A stretch of 64,000 nucleotides of DNA from Lysobacter sp. 5GHs7-4 (GCF_021284765.1 NZ_CP089924.1:372001-436000), one strand, 5' to 3'. Positions 23,932 to 33,284 are shown, counted from the first letter of the stretch. Program-made: numbers and translations. Notes: generated by a model from the letters alone, not told the origin.

Positions 23932-25515
23932 CTAGTGCAGCACCGGCTCGATCCGCGCGCGCTGCGCCGCGGCCGCGCCATCGCGCGCGGCCAGGGTGCG
24001 GGTTTCGGCGACGCTCGCCGCACGCGCGGCCTCGACCGCGACGCCCTGCTCGCGCAGCCAGCCGGCGACCGCATCGGCGCGCGCCTGCGCCAGCTGGGTG
24101 TCGCCGCCGGCACAGGCCTGCACCTGCACCGCGTCGTTCTGCCAGCGCGCCAGTGCCCAGACGGTGTCCTGCAGCGCGTTCAGCGCCGTCGCGTCGAGTT
24201 CGGCCGAACCGGCCGCGAAGCCTATCGTCGGCAGCGCCTGCAACGCCGGCACCACCTGCACGCGCGGGCCCTCCGGCTGCGCCAGCAGCGCCGACTCCAG
24301 GCGCCGCGACGCCGACAGATCCAGTCCGGCGCGCGCGCGCAGCCGCCAACGCGCCTGGCTGCCGCCCTGCACCAGTTCGAACTCGCCGAAATGGGCGATC
24401 GCGCTGGCGCGCAACTGACGCAGCGCCTGTTCGCCCGCATCGCGTTTGGCGGCGTCGCGCTGGGCCGCGCCCTGCAGGTTGAGCACGCTCTCGCGCAACT
24501 GCGCCAGCGTGTTCTGCTCGCGCGCCAGGCTGGCGTCGTCGGCGGTCAGCACCTCCTGCAGTTCGATCACCACCGGCCGCCCCAGCGCGGTTTCCAGCTT
24601 GCGCTCCAGCGCGGAAGCCAACTGCGGACGGTGCTTGGGCGTGAGCAGGGTCGCATCGACATTGAGGGTGGCGCCGTCGCTGTCCACGCGCAGGGTCGCG
24701 ATGCGCCCGCCGTTGCGGCGCGCGTCGTCGTCCAGGGTGTTGCGCACCGTCGCTTCGGCCACGCCGCGCGCGGCGATCTCGCGCAAGGCCAGGCCCAGCG
24801 GCACCGACAGCAGCACGAACGACCCCACGATCAAGGTCGCCTGCCACGCCGTCTGTTTGGGCGTGTCGTGACCGCCGAAACCGTACCAGCGCCCCATGAT
24901 CGTCACCGACAGCGCGATCGCGAGCAGGTTGGTCATGAACAGGAAGCCGGCACCGCCGGCGATGCTGCCGTTGCCGGTGGCGATGCCGAAGCCGACCACC
25001 GCCAGCGGCGGCATCAGCGCGGTGGCGATGGCCACGCCGACGATGGTCTCGCCCTTGCGCGTGATCGTGGCGTAGGCGCCGGCCAGGCCCGAGAACACCG
25101 CCACCAGCAGATCGAACAGGGTCGGCTGGGTGCGCGCCAGGATCTCCGGCGTGGCCTCGCGCAGCGGCGATGCCGTCACGATCAGCACCGAAATCAGCAA
25201 CGCCGTCGCCACGCCCACCGCCAGCGTCGCCAGCGCCGAGCGCAAGGTGCGGAAATCGAAGGTCGCCAGCGACATGCCCATTTCCACGATCGGGCCCATC
25301 AGCGGCGAGATCAGCATCGCGCCGATGATCACCGCGACCGAGTTCTGCAGCAGGCCGAGCATGGCGATGCCGCAGGACATCACGGTCATGAACACGAAGC
25401 GCGCGCCCAGGGCGCCGCCGTCGTCGATGTGGTGCAGCACTTCGGCGCGCGGCACGTTCAGATGGGTGCGGCGCCACTGCCGCAGCCAGCGCCACAGCGC
25501 GGCAGGATGGGCCAT
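23932..25515 (-). CDS. DUF389 membrane protein with C-terminal OmpA-like domain
   Basis: 527 residues. The N-terminal half is the DUF389 core with about six membrane helices and the conserved NSVAVIIGAMLISPLMGPI and GVAIATALMPPLAVVGFG stretches. A helical/soluble region follows, and then residues about 420-490 read like an OmpA C-terminal peptidoglycan-binding fold (TIGFAAGSAELDATALNALQDTVWAL, then AQARADAVAGWLREQGV). The OmpA half suggests the C-terminus is periplasmic and may link an inner-membrane protein to the cell wall. DUF389 function is not established; a transport role is often guessed. Confidence 0.8.
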   Translation of the reverse strand: MAHPAALWRWLRQWRRTHLNVPRAEVLHHIDDGGALGARFVFMTVMSCGIAMLGLLQNSVAVIIGAMLISPLMGPIVEMGMSLATFDFRTLRSALATLAVGVATALLISVLIVTASPLREATPEILARTQPTLFDLLVAVFSGLAGAYATITRKGETIVGVAIATALMPPLAVVGFGIATGNGSIAGGAGFLFMTNLLAIALSVTIMGRWYGFGGHDTPKQTAWQATLIVGSFVLLSVPLGLALREIAARGVAEATVRNTLDDDARRNGGRIATLRVDSDGATLNVDATLLTPKHRPQLASALERKLETALGRPVVIELQEVLTADDASLAREQNTLAQLRESVLNLQGAAQRDAAKRDAGEQALRQLRASAIAHFGEFELVQGGSQARWRLRARAGLDLSASRRLESALLAQPEGPRVQVVPALQALPTIGFAAGSAELDATALNALQDTVWALARWQNDAVQVQACAGGDTQLAQARADAVAGWLREQGVAVEAARAASVAETRTLAARDGAAAAQRARIEPVLH

Positions 25516-25654
25516 TCCGGTTCCCCTGTTCGATGGAAGCGAGCGCGCGCGGACGCGCCTGGCGGCGCCTCTCGCGCGTCGTTCGCGCGGCTTCAGTTAA
25601 ATCGCGTCGGGCGCGCGTTGCAAGCGAAGCGCTCGAGCGAAGCGTCCGCCGGGC

Positions 25655-26560
25655 TCAGACGTCGCCGTCGTTGAGCCAGCCCTCGCCGCTGCCGCGGTGA
25701 TAGACGGTGTCGCCGGCCTGCACCTCGCCGGCCGGCACCGAACCCTGCTCAGCCAGCTTCGCGTATAGCGGGGCGAAATCCGGCGCGGTGGCTTCCATCA
25801 GCTGCTCGAAGCTGTCGAGCACGAAGTAGGTCTTCTGATAGGTGTCGATGCGGTAGCGCGTGCGCATGATGCGCTCCAGATCGAAACCGATGCGGTTGGG
25901 CGCGTCCGATTCCAGGCAATGGATCGACTCGCCCTTGGACGAGACGATGCCGCTGCCGTAGATACGCAGGCCGTCGGCCTGCTTGATCAGGCCGAACTCC
26001 ACCGTGTACCAGTACAGGCGGGTCAGGTTGACCAGCGCCTCCGGCCCGATCGCGTGCGCCTTGACGCCGCCGCGGCCGTAGGCCTGCATGTAGTCGGCGA
26101 ACACCGGGTTCATCAGCAGCGGCACGTGGCCGAACAGGTCGTGAAACAGGTCCGGCTCGCTGAGGTAGTCGATCTGCTCGGGCTTGCGGATCCACCAGGT
26201 CACCGGGAAGCGGCGGTTGGCCAGGTGATCGAAAAAGGTCAGTTCCGGCAGCAAGCCTTCCACGCCGACCAGCTCCCAGCCGGTGGCGGCGCGCAGCACC
26301 GCGTTGAGGTCGTCGAACTTGGGGATGCGGTCGGGCGTCATGTGCATCGCCCGCTGCGCGCGCAGGAACTCGTCGCTGGCGCGGCCCACCAGCACCTGCT
26401 GCTGGCGCTCGAACAACTGCGCCCACACCGCGTGATCGCTGGCCGTATAGCTCGACCACGGCTGGTCCACCACGGCGGTCGTGTAGACCGGCACGTAGCC
26501 CTTGTCGGTGAGCTGGTGTTCGACGCGTTGCGGCGTGGTGGCGTTCATGGCGGCGGTCAT
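25655..26560 (-). CDS. phhA: Phenylalanine-4-hydroxylase
   Basis: 301 residues. The enzyme converts phenylalanine to tyrosine with tetrahydropterin and O2. The non-haem iron ligands are visible as H140 and H145 in PDLFHDLFGHVP and E188 in YWYTVEFGL. GIVSSKGESIHCL is also a family signature. Monomeric bacterial type, without a regulatory ACT domain. The longest credible start is ATG 26560; ATG 26548 is an alternative. Divergent from an Lrp-type regulator with a 113-bp intergenic region that contains a palindrome, so regulation by that neighbour is likely. Confidence 0.95.
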   Translation of the reverse strand: MTAAMNATTPQRVEHQLTDKGYVPVYTTAVVDQPWSSYTASDHAVWAQLFERQQQVLVGRASDEFLRAQRAMHMTPDRIPKFDDLNAVLRAATGWELVGVEGLLPELTFFDHLANRRFPVTWWIRKPEQIDYLSEPDLFHDLFGHVPLLMNPVFADYMQAYGRGGVKAHAIGPEALVNLTRLYWYTVEFGLIKQADGLRIYGSGIVSSKGESIHCLESDAPNRIGFDLERIMRTRYRIDTYQKTYFVLDSFEQLMEATAPDFAPLYAKLAEQGSVPAGEVQAGDTVYHRGSGEGWLNDGDV

Positions 26561-26593
26561 CCCGGTGGATCCATGACTGTATCGCCGGATCGG

Positions 26594-26608
26594 CGCAAGA
26601 AGCTTGCG
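26594..26608. promoter_or_regulatory. Palindrome in the phhA-lrp divergent promoter region
   Basis: CGCAAG-AAG-CTTGCG is a perfect 6-bp inverted repeat with 3-bp centre, placed 34 bp from the phhA start and 66 bp from the regulator start. It resembles an Lrp-family half-site pair and is a candidate operator for both genes. Confidence 0.5.
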
Positions 26609-26673
26609 TTGTTGCGTCGAAACTCGGTTGTGGCGCATGATTCTTGCGTCATTAACGAATTGTTTGCGCGAAT

Positions 26674-27150
26674 ATGAGCGCAGTCGAGCTGGATCGCACC
26701 GACCTGTTGCTGCTGGCCGAACTGCAGCGCCAGGGCCGCCAGACCAATGCCGAGCTGGCCGAACGCGTGCACCTGTCGGCCTCGGCCTGCCTGCGCCGGG
26801 TCCAGCGCCTGGAGCGCGAGGGCGTGATCTCCGGCTACCGCGCCGAGGTCGATCCCGAACGCCTGGGCCTGGGCCTGCAGGCCTTCGTGCGCGTGCAGCT
26901 CAACCACCACGACACCGAGGCGCTGGAGCTGTTCCGGCGCTTCGTCAACGAATGGGACGAGGTGGTCACCTGCCACGCGCTCACCGGCGACATGGACTAC
27001 CTGCTGCTGGTCGCGGTGCGCGACCTGGAGCACTTCTCGCACTTCCTGCTCGACCGTCTGCTCAACCAGGCCGGCGTGGCGGACGTCAATTCGAGTTTCG
27101 TGCTGCGCACGGTGAAGGCGTTCCGCGGCCTGCCGTTGCCGGTGAAGTAG
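26674..27150 (+). CDS. Lrp/AsnC-family transcriptional regulator
   Basis: 158 residues. The N-terminal HTH is LDRTDLLLLAELQRQGRQTNAELAERVHLSASACLRRVQRLEREGVISGYRAEVD. The C-terminal RAM ligand-binding domain has VRVQLNHHDTEALELF, VVTCHALTGDMDYLLLV and SSFVLRTVK, with the GDMDYLL loop that binds amino-acid effectors. It lies divergent from phhA, so it most probably senses an aromatic amino acid and controls phhA and itself; this is inference from position. Confidence 0.93.
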   Translation: MSAVELDRTDLLLLAELQRQGRQTNAELAERVHLSASACLRRVQRLEREGVISGYRAEVDPERLGLGLQAFVRVQLNHHDTEALELFRRFVNEWDEVVTCHALTGDMDYLLLVAVRDLEHFSHFLLDRLLNQAGVADVNSSFVLRTVKAFRGLPLPVK

Positions 27151-27162
27151 GGCGCTGCGCCA

Positions 27163-27855
27163 CTACCCGATCGCCGCCAGCGCCGCCGCGCGCGCATGCA
27201 GCGCCGTGGTATCGAACACCGGCACCTCGACATCCTGCGCGCCGATCAACAGCCCGATCTCGGTGCAGCCCAGGATCACGCCCTGCGCGCCGCGCGCGAC
27301 CAGCTTGGCGATGATGCCGCGATAGGCCTCGCGCGAGGCGTCGCGGATTTCGCCCAGGCACAGCTCGTCGTAGATCACCCGATGCACAAGCTCGCGTTCG
27401 TCCGCCTCCGGCACCAGCACGTCCAGGCCGTGACGCTCGCTCAGGCGCTGGCGGTAGAAGTCCTGCTCCATGGTGAAACGCGTGCCCAGTAAGGCGATGC
27501 GCCGCAGCCTGGCCGCGCGGATGGCCGCGCCGGTGGGGTCGGCGATGTGCAGCAGCGGCAGGCCCGACATCGCCTCCACGGTGTCGGCCACCTTGTGCAT
27601 GGTGTTGGTGCAGATCACCAGCAGCTCGGCGCCGCCCGCGCGCAGGCTTCGAGCCGCCTCGCCCAATGCGCGCCCGGCCGCGTCCCAGTCGCCGGCATGC
27701 TGCAGGCGCTCGATCTGGGCGAAGTCGACGCTGTACAGCAGCAGGCGCGCCGAATGCAGACCGCCCAGGCGTTCCTTCACGGTCTGGTTGATCTGGCGGT
27801 AATAGGGAACCGTGGATTCCCAGCTCATCCCACCCAGCAGGCCCAAGGTCTTCAT
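27163..27855 (-). CDS. Aspartate/glutamate racemase family protein (YgeA-like amino-acid racemase)
   Basis: 230 residues, standard for the family. Both catalytic cysteines of this PLP-independent two-base racemase family are present: C82 in LLVICTNTMHKVA and C197 in GVILGCTEIGLLI. The N-terminus is MKTLGLLGGMSWEST, very typical. It interconverts D- and L-amino acids; YgeA relatives have broad specificity, so the substrate is uncertain. It is convergent with the Lrp gene (12 bp between stops). The gene upstream on the same strand (27930-28517) ends 75 bp before its start. Confidence 0.9.
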   Translation of the reverse strand: MKTLGLLGGMSWESTVPYYRQINQTVKERLGGLHSARLLLYSVDFAQIERLQHAGDWDAAGRALGEAARSLRAGGAELLVICTNTMHKVADTVEAMSGLPLLHIADPTGAAIRAARLRRIALLGTRFTMEQDFYRQRLSERHGLDVLVPEADERELVHRVIYDELCLGEIRDASREAYRGIIAKLVARGAQGVILGCTEIGLLIGAQDVEVPVFDTTALHARAAALAAIG

Positions 27856-27929
27856 GCCGCGAGTATAGGCAAGCCGATTGCGCAGGATGCGGCAAGCGCA
27901 CGCATCGTCGCGCTGTCCCGATAGTCCGA

Positions 27930-28517
27930 TCAGACCTCGACGAAGTACGTCGCCAGCCCGATCAGCGCCAGCAGCCAGATCAGCGCGCCCGCCACCAGCC
28001 ACAGATAGTTGGCCCAGGTGAAGTGGCGGTTGGACGCGCCCTGCGGATCGCCGCTGGCGTGATTGGCGGCGCGTTGCAGGCTCAACAGGCTCAGACCCAG
28101 CGGCACCAGCATGGCGATGCTCACCATGTCCGTGTAGGGCGAGCCGATTTCGCGGCTGGCGAGCCGGTCGATCACGGCGTTGACCAGCCAGGCGAGCACG
28201 AAGATCGTGGCGGTGGTGCCGGGCGACCAGTCGTAGCGCTGGCCACGGGCGCGGATGGCCGCATCGAAGTGCCTGGCCAGCGAATGGGCGAAGAAGATCG
28301 GGAAGATCGCCCGCGCGATCGGCCATACCGTTTCCTTGCTGCGACGGCGGTAGCGCGCCCATTGCATGTAGAACCAGTACAGCTGGTACAGGCCCAGGGT
28401 GCCGACGAGCAGCAGGCAGAACTTGAGCGGAGAGACCACATAGAAGCCGTGCGCGGTCACGAGCGGCTCGTGGTCGAAGACCTCGCTGGCCGGCGGTGCG
28501 TAAAGGTTGTCTTCCAT
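27930..28517 (-). CDS. Membrane protein of unknown function
   Basis: 195 residues. A short soluble N-terminus with NLYAPPASEV (an APPxA-type motif frequent in small xanthomonad membrane proteins) is followed by FYVVSPLKFCLLLVGTLGLYQLYWFYMQWARYRR and four to five further hydrophobic segments. The K/R-rich loop after the YWFYMQW helix is like that of DUF4234-type proteins. No catalytic residues are visible. Confidence 0.6.
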   Translation of the reverse strand: MEDNLYAPPASEVFDHEPLVTAHGFYVVSPLKFCLLLVGTLGLYQLYWFYMQWARYRRRSKETVWPIARAIFPIFFAHSLARHFDAAIRARGQRYDWSPGTTATIFVLAWLVNAVIDRLASREIGSPYTDMVSIAMLVPLGLSLLSLQRAANHASGDPQGASNRHFTWANYLWLVAGALIWLLALIGLATYFVEV

Positions 28518-28676
28518 GGGTCCGGGTGCGGGCGGAGGCGGCCTACAGAGTAATGCAGCGGCGGGCCCGCGCGCGCGAATCGTCGCGATCGAGGCGGTGC
28601 CACCGCATGGTCGCCCCGCCGGCACATACCGGCGCACCGTAGGATGCGGTGAGCGCGGCGAACCGCATCGCGTCGC

Positions 28677-29588
28677 CTACGGGTTTCCAGCGGCCTCGTT
28701 GGCTTGCGCGCACTGCGCGTCTTCCGCAGGAGACGACGGGTTCGCGCAGTTCGGTGCTGATTCGTCGGAGGTCGCATCCCCCTGGAACACCGCATCGCTT
28801 GGAATGGTGTAGGGCTTGAGCAGGCGCGCGCCCAGGCGCGAGCGCAGCTCCGGCTCCATCGCCAGGAACAACTCGCTGAGCGGGGCCGCGCGCACGTCGC
28901 ACTGACGGCTCAGGAAGCGGCGCAGGCTCATCTGCGTCATCGCGCCGGTAGTTCGCAATTCGAACTCGGCGACTACTTCGCAATCCGTCCAAGAGAAGAC
29001 CAGCGGATACAGCGAAGAGTCGCTGGTGGCGTTGTGGCTGGATTCGACCGAGCGCTGCAACATCGCGTCCGGCGACAGGGGCGCCAAATACACGATACCG
29101 TCCTCGACCGTCATCTTCGTCGTTGCGCGGCTGGTCGCCGTGAACGCGACGATAGCGACCAGGGCAACCGCCAACTGCGGCCACGGCGCCACGAGCTTGG
29201 CGCCACGAGCCGGTGTCGAAGGCCGCGCCAGGCACCACCACGACAAGGGCAACACCGCCAAGGCCAACAAATCCCCGTAATCGACCACCCGCGCGACATC
29301 GAACAACGGCAAGCCATTCCACGCCTCGATCGCGCCCGCCGACCACGGCGACTTCCACCACGCGAACGCGACCGCCACCGCGACATGGATCGCCGTGCGT
29401 GCCCGCCCGATCGCGACCGACCAGAACCACGCGAACGCGAACACGCCGGCGAAGTCCGAGAGCTTGCCGGTGAAGGCGTTGTGCCAGGCGCCCTTGAGCA
29501 CCGTGTCGTTGAGGATCAGCAGGCCCAGCGCCAGCAGGAAGGGCCAGCGCAGCAGCAGGGCGTAGCCTGGGTGGCGTTCAGCGGTCAT
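28677..29588 (-). CDS. Uncharacterised membrane protein coupled to the M28 peptidase gene
   Basis: 303 residues from ATG 29588. Roughly four membrane helices in the first half (RWPFLLALGLLILNDTVLKG, FAWFWSVAIG, DLLALAVLPLSWWCLA, PQLAVALVAIVAFTAT). The latter half is soluble, has two closely matching Cys pairs and probably faces the periplasm. The opening LLILNDTVLKGAWHNAFTGKLSDFAGVFAF has the D..LK..hN..TGKLSDFaG pattern of a membrane family with no known function. The ATG overlaps the 3' end of the upstream peptidase gene by 11 bp, indicating co-translation. Confidence 0.65.
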   Translation of the reverse strand: MTAERHPGYALLLRWPFLLALGLLILNDTVLKGAWHNAFTGKLSDFAGVFAFAWFWSVAIGRARTAIHVAVAVAFAWWKSPWSAGAIEAWNGLPLFDVARVVDYGDLLALAVLPLSWWCLARPSTPARGAKLVAPWPQLAVALVAIVAFTATSRATTKMTVEDGIVYLAPLSPDAMLQRSVESSHNATSDSSLYPLVFSWTDCEVVAEFELRTTGAMTQMSLRRFLSRQCDVRAAPLSELFLAMEPELRSRLGARLLKPYTIPSDAVFQGDATSDESAPNCANPSSPAEDAQCAQANEAAGNP

Positions 29589-31230
29589 GCGCGGGCTCCG
29601 GCGGCGCGACGGGGCGGGCCGCGCCATAGCGCTGCCCGAAGAAATCGCCCGTGTTCCAGGTCGGGCGCTGCGGCGCGTCGGCGATCAAGGTCGCCAGGCG
29701 CGCGTTGAGCCGCGCCAGGCGGGCGGCGTCGGCGTACTGGATGGGCAGGCGGGCGTCGTCGCTGGGCTGGTGGTAGTGCCGGCGCAGGTAGTCGCGCTGC
29801 GCGGCGCGCGGATCGTCGCCGAAGCCGGCGCCGACCACGCCGGCATTGAGGTACACGGCCGGCACGCCGGCGCGGATGAAGGCGTACTGATCGCTGCGCA
29901 CGAACATCACCTCCTGCGGCGCCGGATCCGGCGACAGCGTCATGCCGACCTCGCGCGCCGCCTGCCGCGTGAGCGGACCGAGGCTGGAGTGCTCGATGCC
30001 CACCGCCACCGCGTCGCGCGTGGGCGCCAGCAGCAGGGGCATGTCCAGATTGAGGTTGGCGACCAGGGTGCCGGGCGCCACGCCGGGATGGCGCGCAAAC
30101 CATTGCGCGCCCAGCAAGCCGTGCTCCTCGCCGGTCACCGCCACGAACAGCAGCGAGCGCCGCGGTCGTGTCGGCGCCGTCGCCAGCGCGCGCGCGGCCT
30201 CCAGCATCACCGCCACGCCCAAGGCGTTGTCGACCGCGCCGTTGTAGACGGCGTCGCCGCCGACCGCGGCGCCGACGCCGATGTGGTCCAGGTGCGCGCT
30301 GAACACCACGTGCTCGTCCGCACGCGCGCCGCCGGGCAGGCGCGCGACCAGGTTGTGCGATTGCAGCGGCACGATGCGCTGGTGCGCGGCCAGGCTGAGC
30401 TTGCCCGGCAACGCGAAACCGCGCAGGCGGCCGGCATCGGTGTCGCGGTAGAGCTGGGCGGCGCTGCGTCCGTCGCCGCCCAGCAGCAGGTCGGCGGCGG
30501 CGGCGCTGACGCGCGCGACCACGCGCAGCGGCGCCCGGCGTTCCAGCGGGCCGCCGTCGGCGCCGCGCAGGCTCAGGCCGGGGCTCTGCCACTGCGCGGC
30601 CGAGCGCGCCCAGGGGTAGGTTTCCTCGTCGCCGGTGGTGGCCACGAACACCGCGCCCACCGCGCCGCGTTCGGCCAGCGCGCGCAGCTTCTCGTCGGTG
30701 CTGGCGTAGTAGGCGCGCTGGTCGGCGGGGAACCGCGCCGGCGCGCCGCCGAACAGCACTGCGATCTTGCCGCGCAGCTCCAGACCGGCGAAGTCGTCCT
30801 GACCCAGTTCCGGCGCGTGCACCGCCTGCGCCACGAACACCGCCGGCGCCGACACCTGTGCCCGCTCGGCCTCGAAGTTCAGCAGCGGCAGGAACTGATC
30901 GCGAAAGCGCAGCGCGGTGGCGGCGCCGTCGCGTTCGATCACCAGTGCGTTGCCCTCGGCCAGGCGCTGCGCCTGCAGCAGCGGCACGCGCTGGCGGTAG
31001 CCGCCGTCGTCGCCGGCCGGCTGCAGCCCGATCGCGCGCATGCGTTCGATCACGTAACCCGCGGCCAGATCGAAGCCGGCGCTGCCGGTCGCGCGCCCCT
31101 GCATGCGGTCGTCGGCCAGCGCGCGCACGTCGGCCTCGATGCGCCGCGCGCCCGCCGCGTCCTCGGGCGGCACGGCGCGTTGGCAGGCCGCCAAAAGCAG
31201 CAGCGCGGCCGCGGTCAGAGCGAATCGCAT
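29578..31230 (-). CDS. M28-family zinc aminopeptidase lipoprotein
   Basis: 550 residues. Lipoprotein signal MRFALTAAALLLLAAC with C16. A PA-type insert domain (about 125-290) precedes the M28 catalytic core with the co-catalytic zinc ligands in FSAHLDHIG, YNGAVDNALG, TGEEHGLLG and NLNLDMP, and a final histidine in RRHYHQPSDD. This is the architecture of cell-envelope glutamine-cyclotransferase/aminopeptidase-type M28 enzymes that trim extracellular peptides. It is co-transcribed with the downstream membrane protein (11-bp overlap). Confidence 0.9.
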   Translation of the reverse strand: MRFALTAAALLLLAACQRAVPPEDAAGARRIEADVRALADDRMQGRATGSAGFDLAAGYVIERMRAIGLQPAGDDGGYRQRVPLLQAQRLAEGNALVIERDGAATALRFRDQFLPLLNFEAERAQVSAPAVFVAQAVHAPELGQDDFAGLELRGKIAVLFGGAPARFPADQRAYYASTDEKLRALAERGAVGAVFVATTGDEETYPWARSAAQWQSPGLSLRGADGGPLERRAPLRVVARVSAAAADLLLGGDGRSAAQLYRDTDAGRLRGFALPGKLSLAAHQRIVPLQSHNLVARLPGGARADEHVVFSAHLDHIGVGAAVGGDAVYNGAVDNALGVAVMLEAARALATAPTRPRRSLLFVAVTGEEHGLLGAQWFARHPGVAPGTLVANLNLDMPLLLAPTRDAVAVGIEHSSLGPLTRQAAREVGMTLSPDPAPQEVMFVRSDQYAFIRAGVPAVYLNAGVVGAGFGDDPRAAQRDYLRRHYHQPSDDARLPIQYADAARLARLNARLATLIADAPQRPTWNTGDFFGQRYGAARPVAPPEPAHDR

Positions 31231-31524
31231 GGCAGGTCCGAAGTGGCGACGCTGGCGACGCTAGCACCGCGCGGCGCATGCGCATAGGCCGGCCGTACCG
31301 GCCGGCGCGTGCGCCGCAAAAGATCGGACGATACGTGGGTAAGGCCGCAGTGAAGATCGGCCCCTGGGCTGAACCAACATTCAGAGTAGGCACAGGCCGT
31401 GCGCAAATCGAACTCATTCCAGCGATCATCCTGGCGCGCTCGATGCGTGCGCTAGCAAATCCTTAACTCGTAAGGGTTTTCCCCTATTTAACGTCGCCGC
31501 CTTCGCACCCGGACGAAAGCGCGC
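31231..31524. other. Intergenic region with promoter of the PEtN-transferase-like gene
   Basis: There is no gene. A weak inverted repeat CCTTA-ACTCG-TAAGG (31461-31475) is followed by GTTTT 50 bp before the gene. I looked for a PmrA-type box here and found none. Confidence 0.4.
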
Positions 31525-33267
31525 ATGGCGGTCACGGCAACGACACTACGATCGGCTCCCGGGCGCTCGCGCCCGTCCGGCCTGCGCCGCTGGGCGGCGT
31601 TGATCGCGCTGGCCGCGGCCTGCGCGACATTGACGCTGGCCGACGATTTCCTGCAGCAGATGACCAGCCCGCACAACCTGAGCCGATTGGAGTTGCCGTG
31701 GGCGCTGGCCTTGTTCGGCATGCACCTGTGCCTGTGGCTGGGCGGCCGTCGCTGGCCCGCCAATCTGTTGCTGGCGGCGTTCGCGCTGATGCAGCTGCTG
31801 CAGCTGTGCCACATCGCCGCCATGGGCCGTCCGCTCACGCCGGTGGACCTGGCGATGATCCCGCGCGAAACCCCGGATATCGCCGAAGCCGCCTGGGCCG
31901 GCGCCCGCACGCACTGGCCGACCTTGCTGACCGGCGCGTTGCCTTATGCGGCTTTGTTCGCGCTGTACAACCTGGGCCTGCCGCGCTGGCCCTTACCGCG
32001 CGCGCCGCTGGCCTTGCTGGTGCTCGCTTTCGCGCTGGCGACCAAACCCTACAAGGCCGGCCAACGCGCGATGCCGCAGTACATGCCGGCGCCGGCGCGC
32101 AGTTCGCTGCACAACTCCATCAATACCTTCAGCTTCTATGCCGCCAACTTGCTCGGCAAGCCGGTGCATTCCTACAACCTGCAGTACCAGCCTTACCGGG
32201 TCGCGCGCACGCCGCCGCCGGCATCCGCAGTGCCGCAGAACCTGTGGTTGGTGATTTTCGACTCCACCCGCAGCGATCACTGGGGCGTGGCTGGCTACGC
32301 GCGCGACACCACGCCGACGCTGTCGCGCTGGGTCGCGCAAGGCCAGGCCCGCTGGCATCACGGGATCGCCGGCGCCACCGCCACCTCGGCCTCGCTGGCG
32401 CTGCTGATCAACGGCGTGCGCGAGCCGGGCAATCTGGCCCAGCAGCGTTCGTACCGAACCAACCTGATGCGCCTGGCCAAGGCCGCCGGCTACCGCACCC
32501 ATTGGCTGTCCACGCAAAGCCCGAACCTGCTCAACGAGCTCGACGTGGCCAGCATCGATGTGGTGCGCACGCGCGACAGCGATCTCAAGCGCGTGATCGC
32601 CGTGCGCGACGACGCGATCCTGGACATGGCGCGGCGGGTGGCGCCGGACACGCGCAACTTCGTCGTGATCATGGTGCGTACCGCGCACCTGCCCTACGAA
32701 AAGAACTACGCCCACCACGGCCAGCGCTACGCGCGTTGGCCGACGGCGCCGACGCTGCCGTTCCACACGCGCCAGCGCAATGCCTACGACAATGCGATCC
32801 TTTACCAGGATGCGCTGATCGCGCAGCTGTACCAGCGATTCGAGGCGCTGCCCGGCAAGGGCCTGTTCGTGGTTACGTCCGATCACGGCCAGATGCTGGG
32901 CGAGAACGGCGTGTGGGGCCACAACGTGCTCACGCCGCAAGTAGCGCAGGTGCCGGTGCTGGTGCGCGCGCGCGGCCTGCGCGACCACCTGCCGCCCGGC
33001 AACGGCGGCTGGATCAGCCACTACGGATTGGGACGGGCGCTGATGGCGCAGCTGGGCTATCGCATCGACAACCCCAACATCGAATCGGGCGTGGATTACC
33101 TGCAGGGCTCCAACCTCTACACCGACAATCCGTTCCGCGAGGTCGGCGTGCGCGACGGGCGGCTACGCTTGGGCGAGATGTACAGCCTCAGCGAACTCGA
33201 TGCCGACTTGAGCCGCTACGCCTTGCGGCCCTCCGGCCAAGCGCCGAACGTGCGCGCCAGCGAATAG
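31525..33267 (+). CDS. Membrane-anchored phosphoethanolamine transferase/sulfatase-like enzyme
   Basis: 580 residues. About four to five N-terminal membrane helices (24-175) are followed by a periplasmic alkaline-phosphatase-superfamily domain. NLWLVIFDSTRSDHWGVAGYARDTTPTL supplies the first metal aspartate (D246). GATATSASLALLI carries the likely Thr nucleophile (T285 or T287), and TSDHGQMLGENGVWGH supplies the Asp-His metal pair. The DTTPTL and SDHGQ...G..GH motifs match EptA/CptA-type lipid A or LPS-core phosphoethanolamine transferases. The N-terminal membrane part is more divergent, so another head-group transferase or sulfatase is possible. Such genes are classical PmrA targets, but no box is seen upstream. 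Confidence 0.78.
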   Translation: MAVTATTLRSAPGRSRPSGLRRWAALIALAAACATLTLADDFLQQMTSPHNLSRLELPWALALFGMHLCLWLGGRRWPANLLLAAFALMQLLQLCHIAAMGRPLTPVDLAMIPRETPDIAEAAWAGARTHWPTLLTGALPYAALFALYNLGLPRWPLPRAPLALLVLAFALATKPYKAGQRAMPQYMPAPARSSLHNSINTFSFYAANLLGKPVHSYNLQYQPYRVARTPPPASAVPQNLWLVIFDSTRSDHWGVAGYARDTTPTLSRWVAQGQARWHHGIAGATATSASLALLINGVREPGNLAQQRSYRTNLMRLAKAAGYRTHWLSTQSPNLLNELDVASIDVVRTRDSDLKRVIAVRDDAILDMARRVAPDTRNFVVIMVRTAHLPYEKNYAHHGQRYARWPTAPTLPFHTRQRNAYDNAILYQDALIAQLYQRFEALPGKGLFVVTSDHGQMLGENGVWGHNVLTPQVAQVPVLVRARGLRDHLPPGNGGWISHYGLGRALMAQLGYRIDNPNIESGVDYLQGSNLYTDNPFREVGVRDGRLRLGEMYSLSELDADLSRYALRPSGQAPNVRASE

Positions 33268-33284
33268 CGCCGCCCGCGGCGGCC

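Noticed and set aside
31461..31475. CCTTA-ACTCG-TAAGG before the PEtN-transferase gene as a PmrA box
   Set aside because: It is an inverted, not direct, repeat and lacks YTTAAK pairs; kept only as a weak hairpin.
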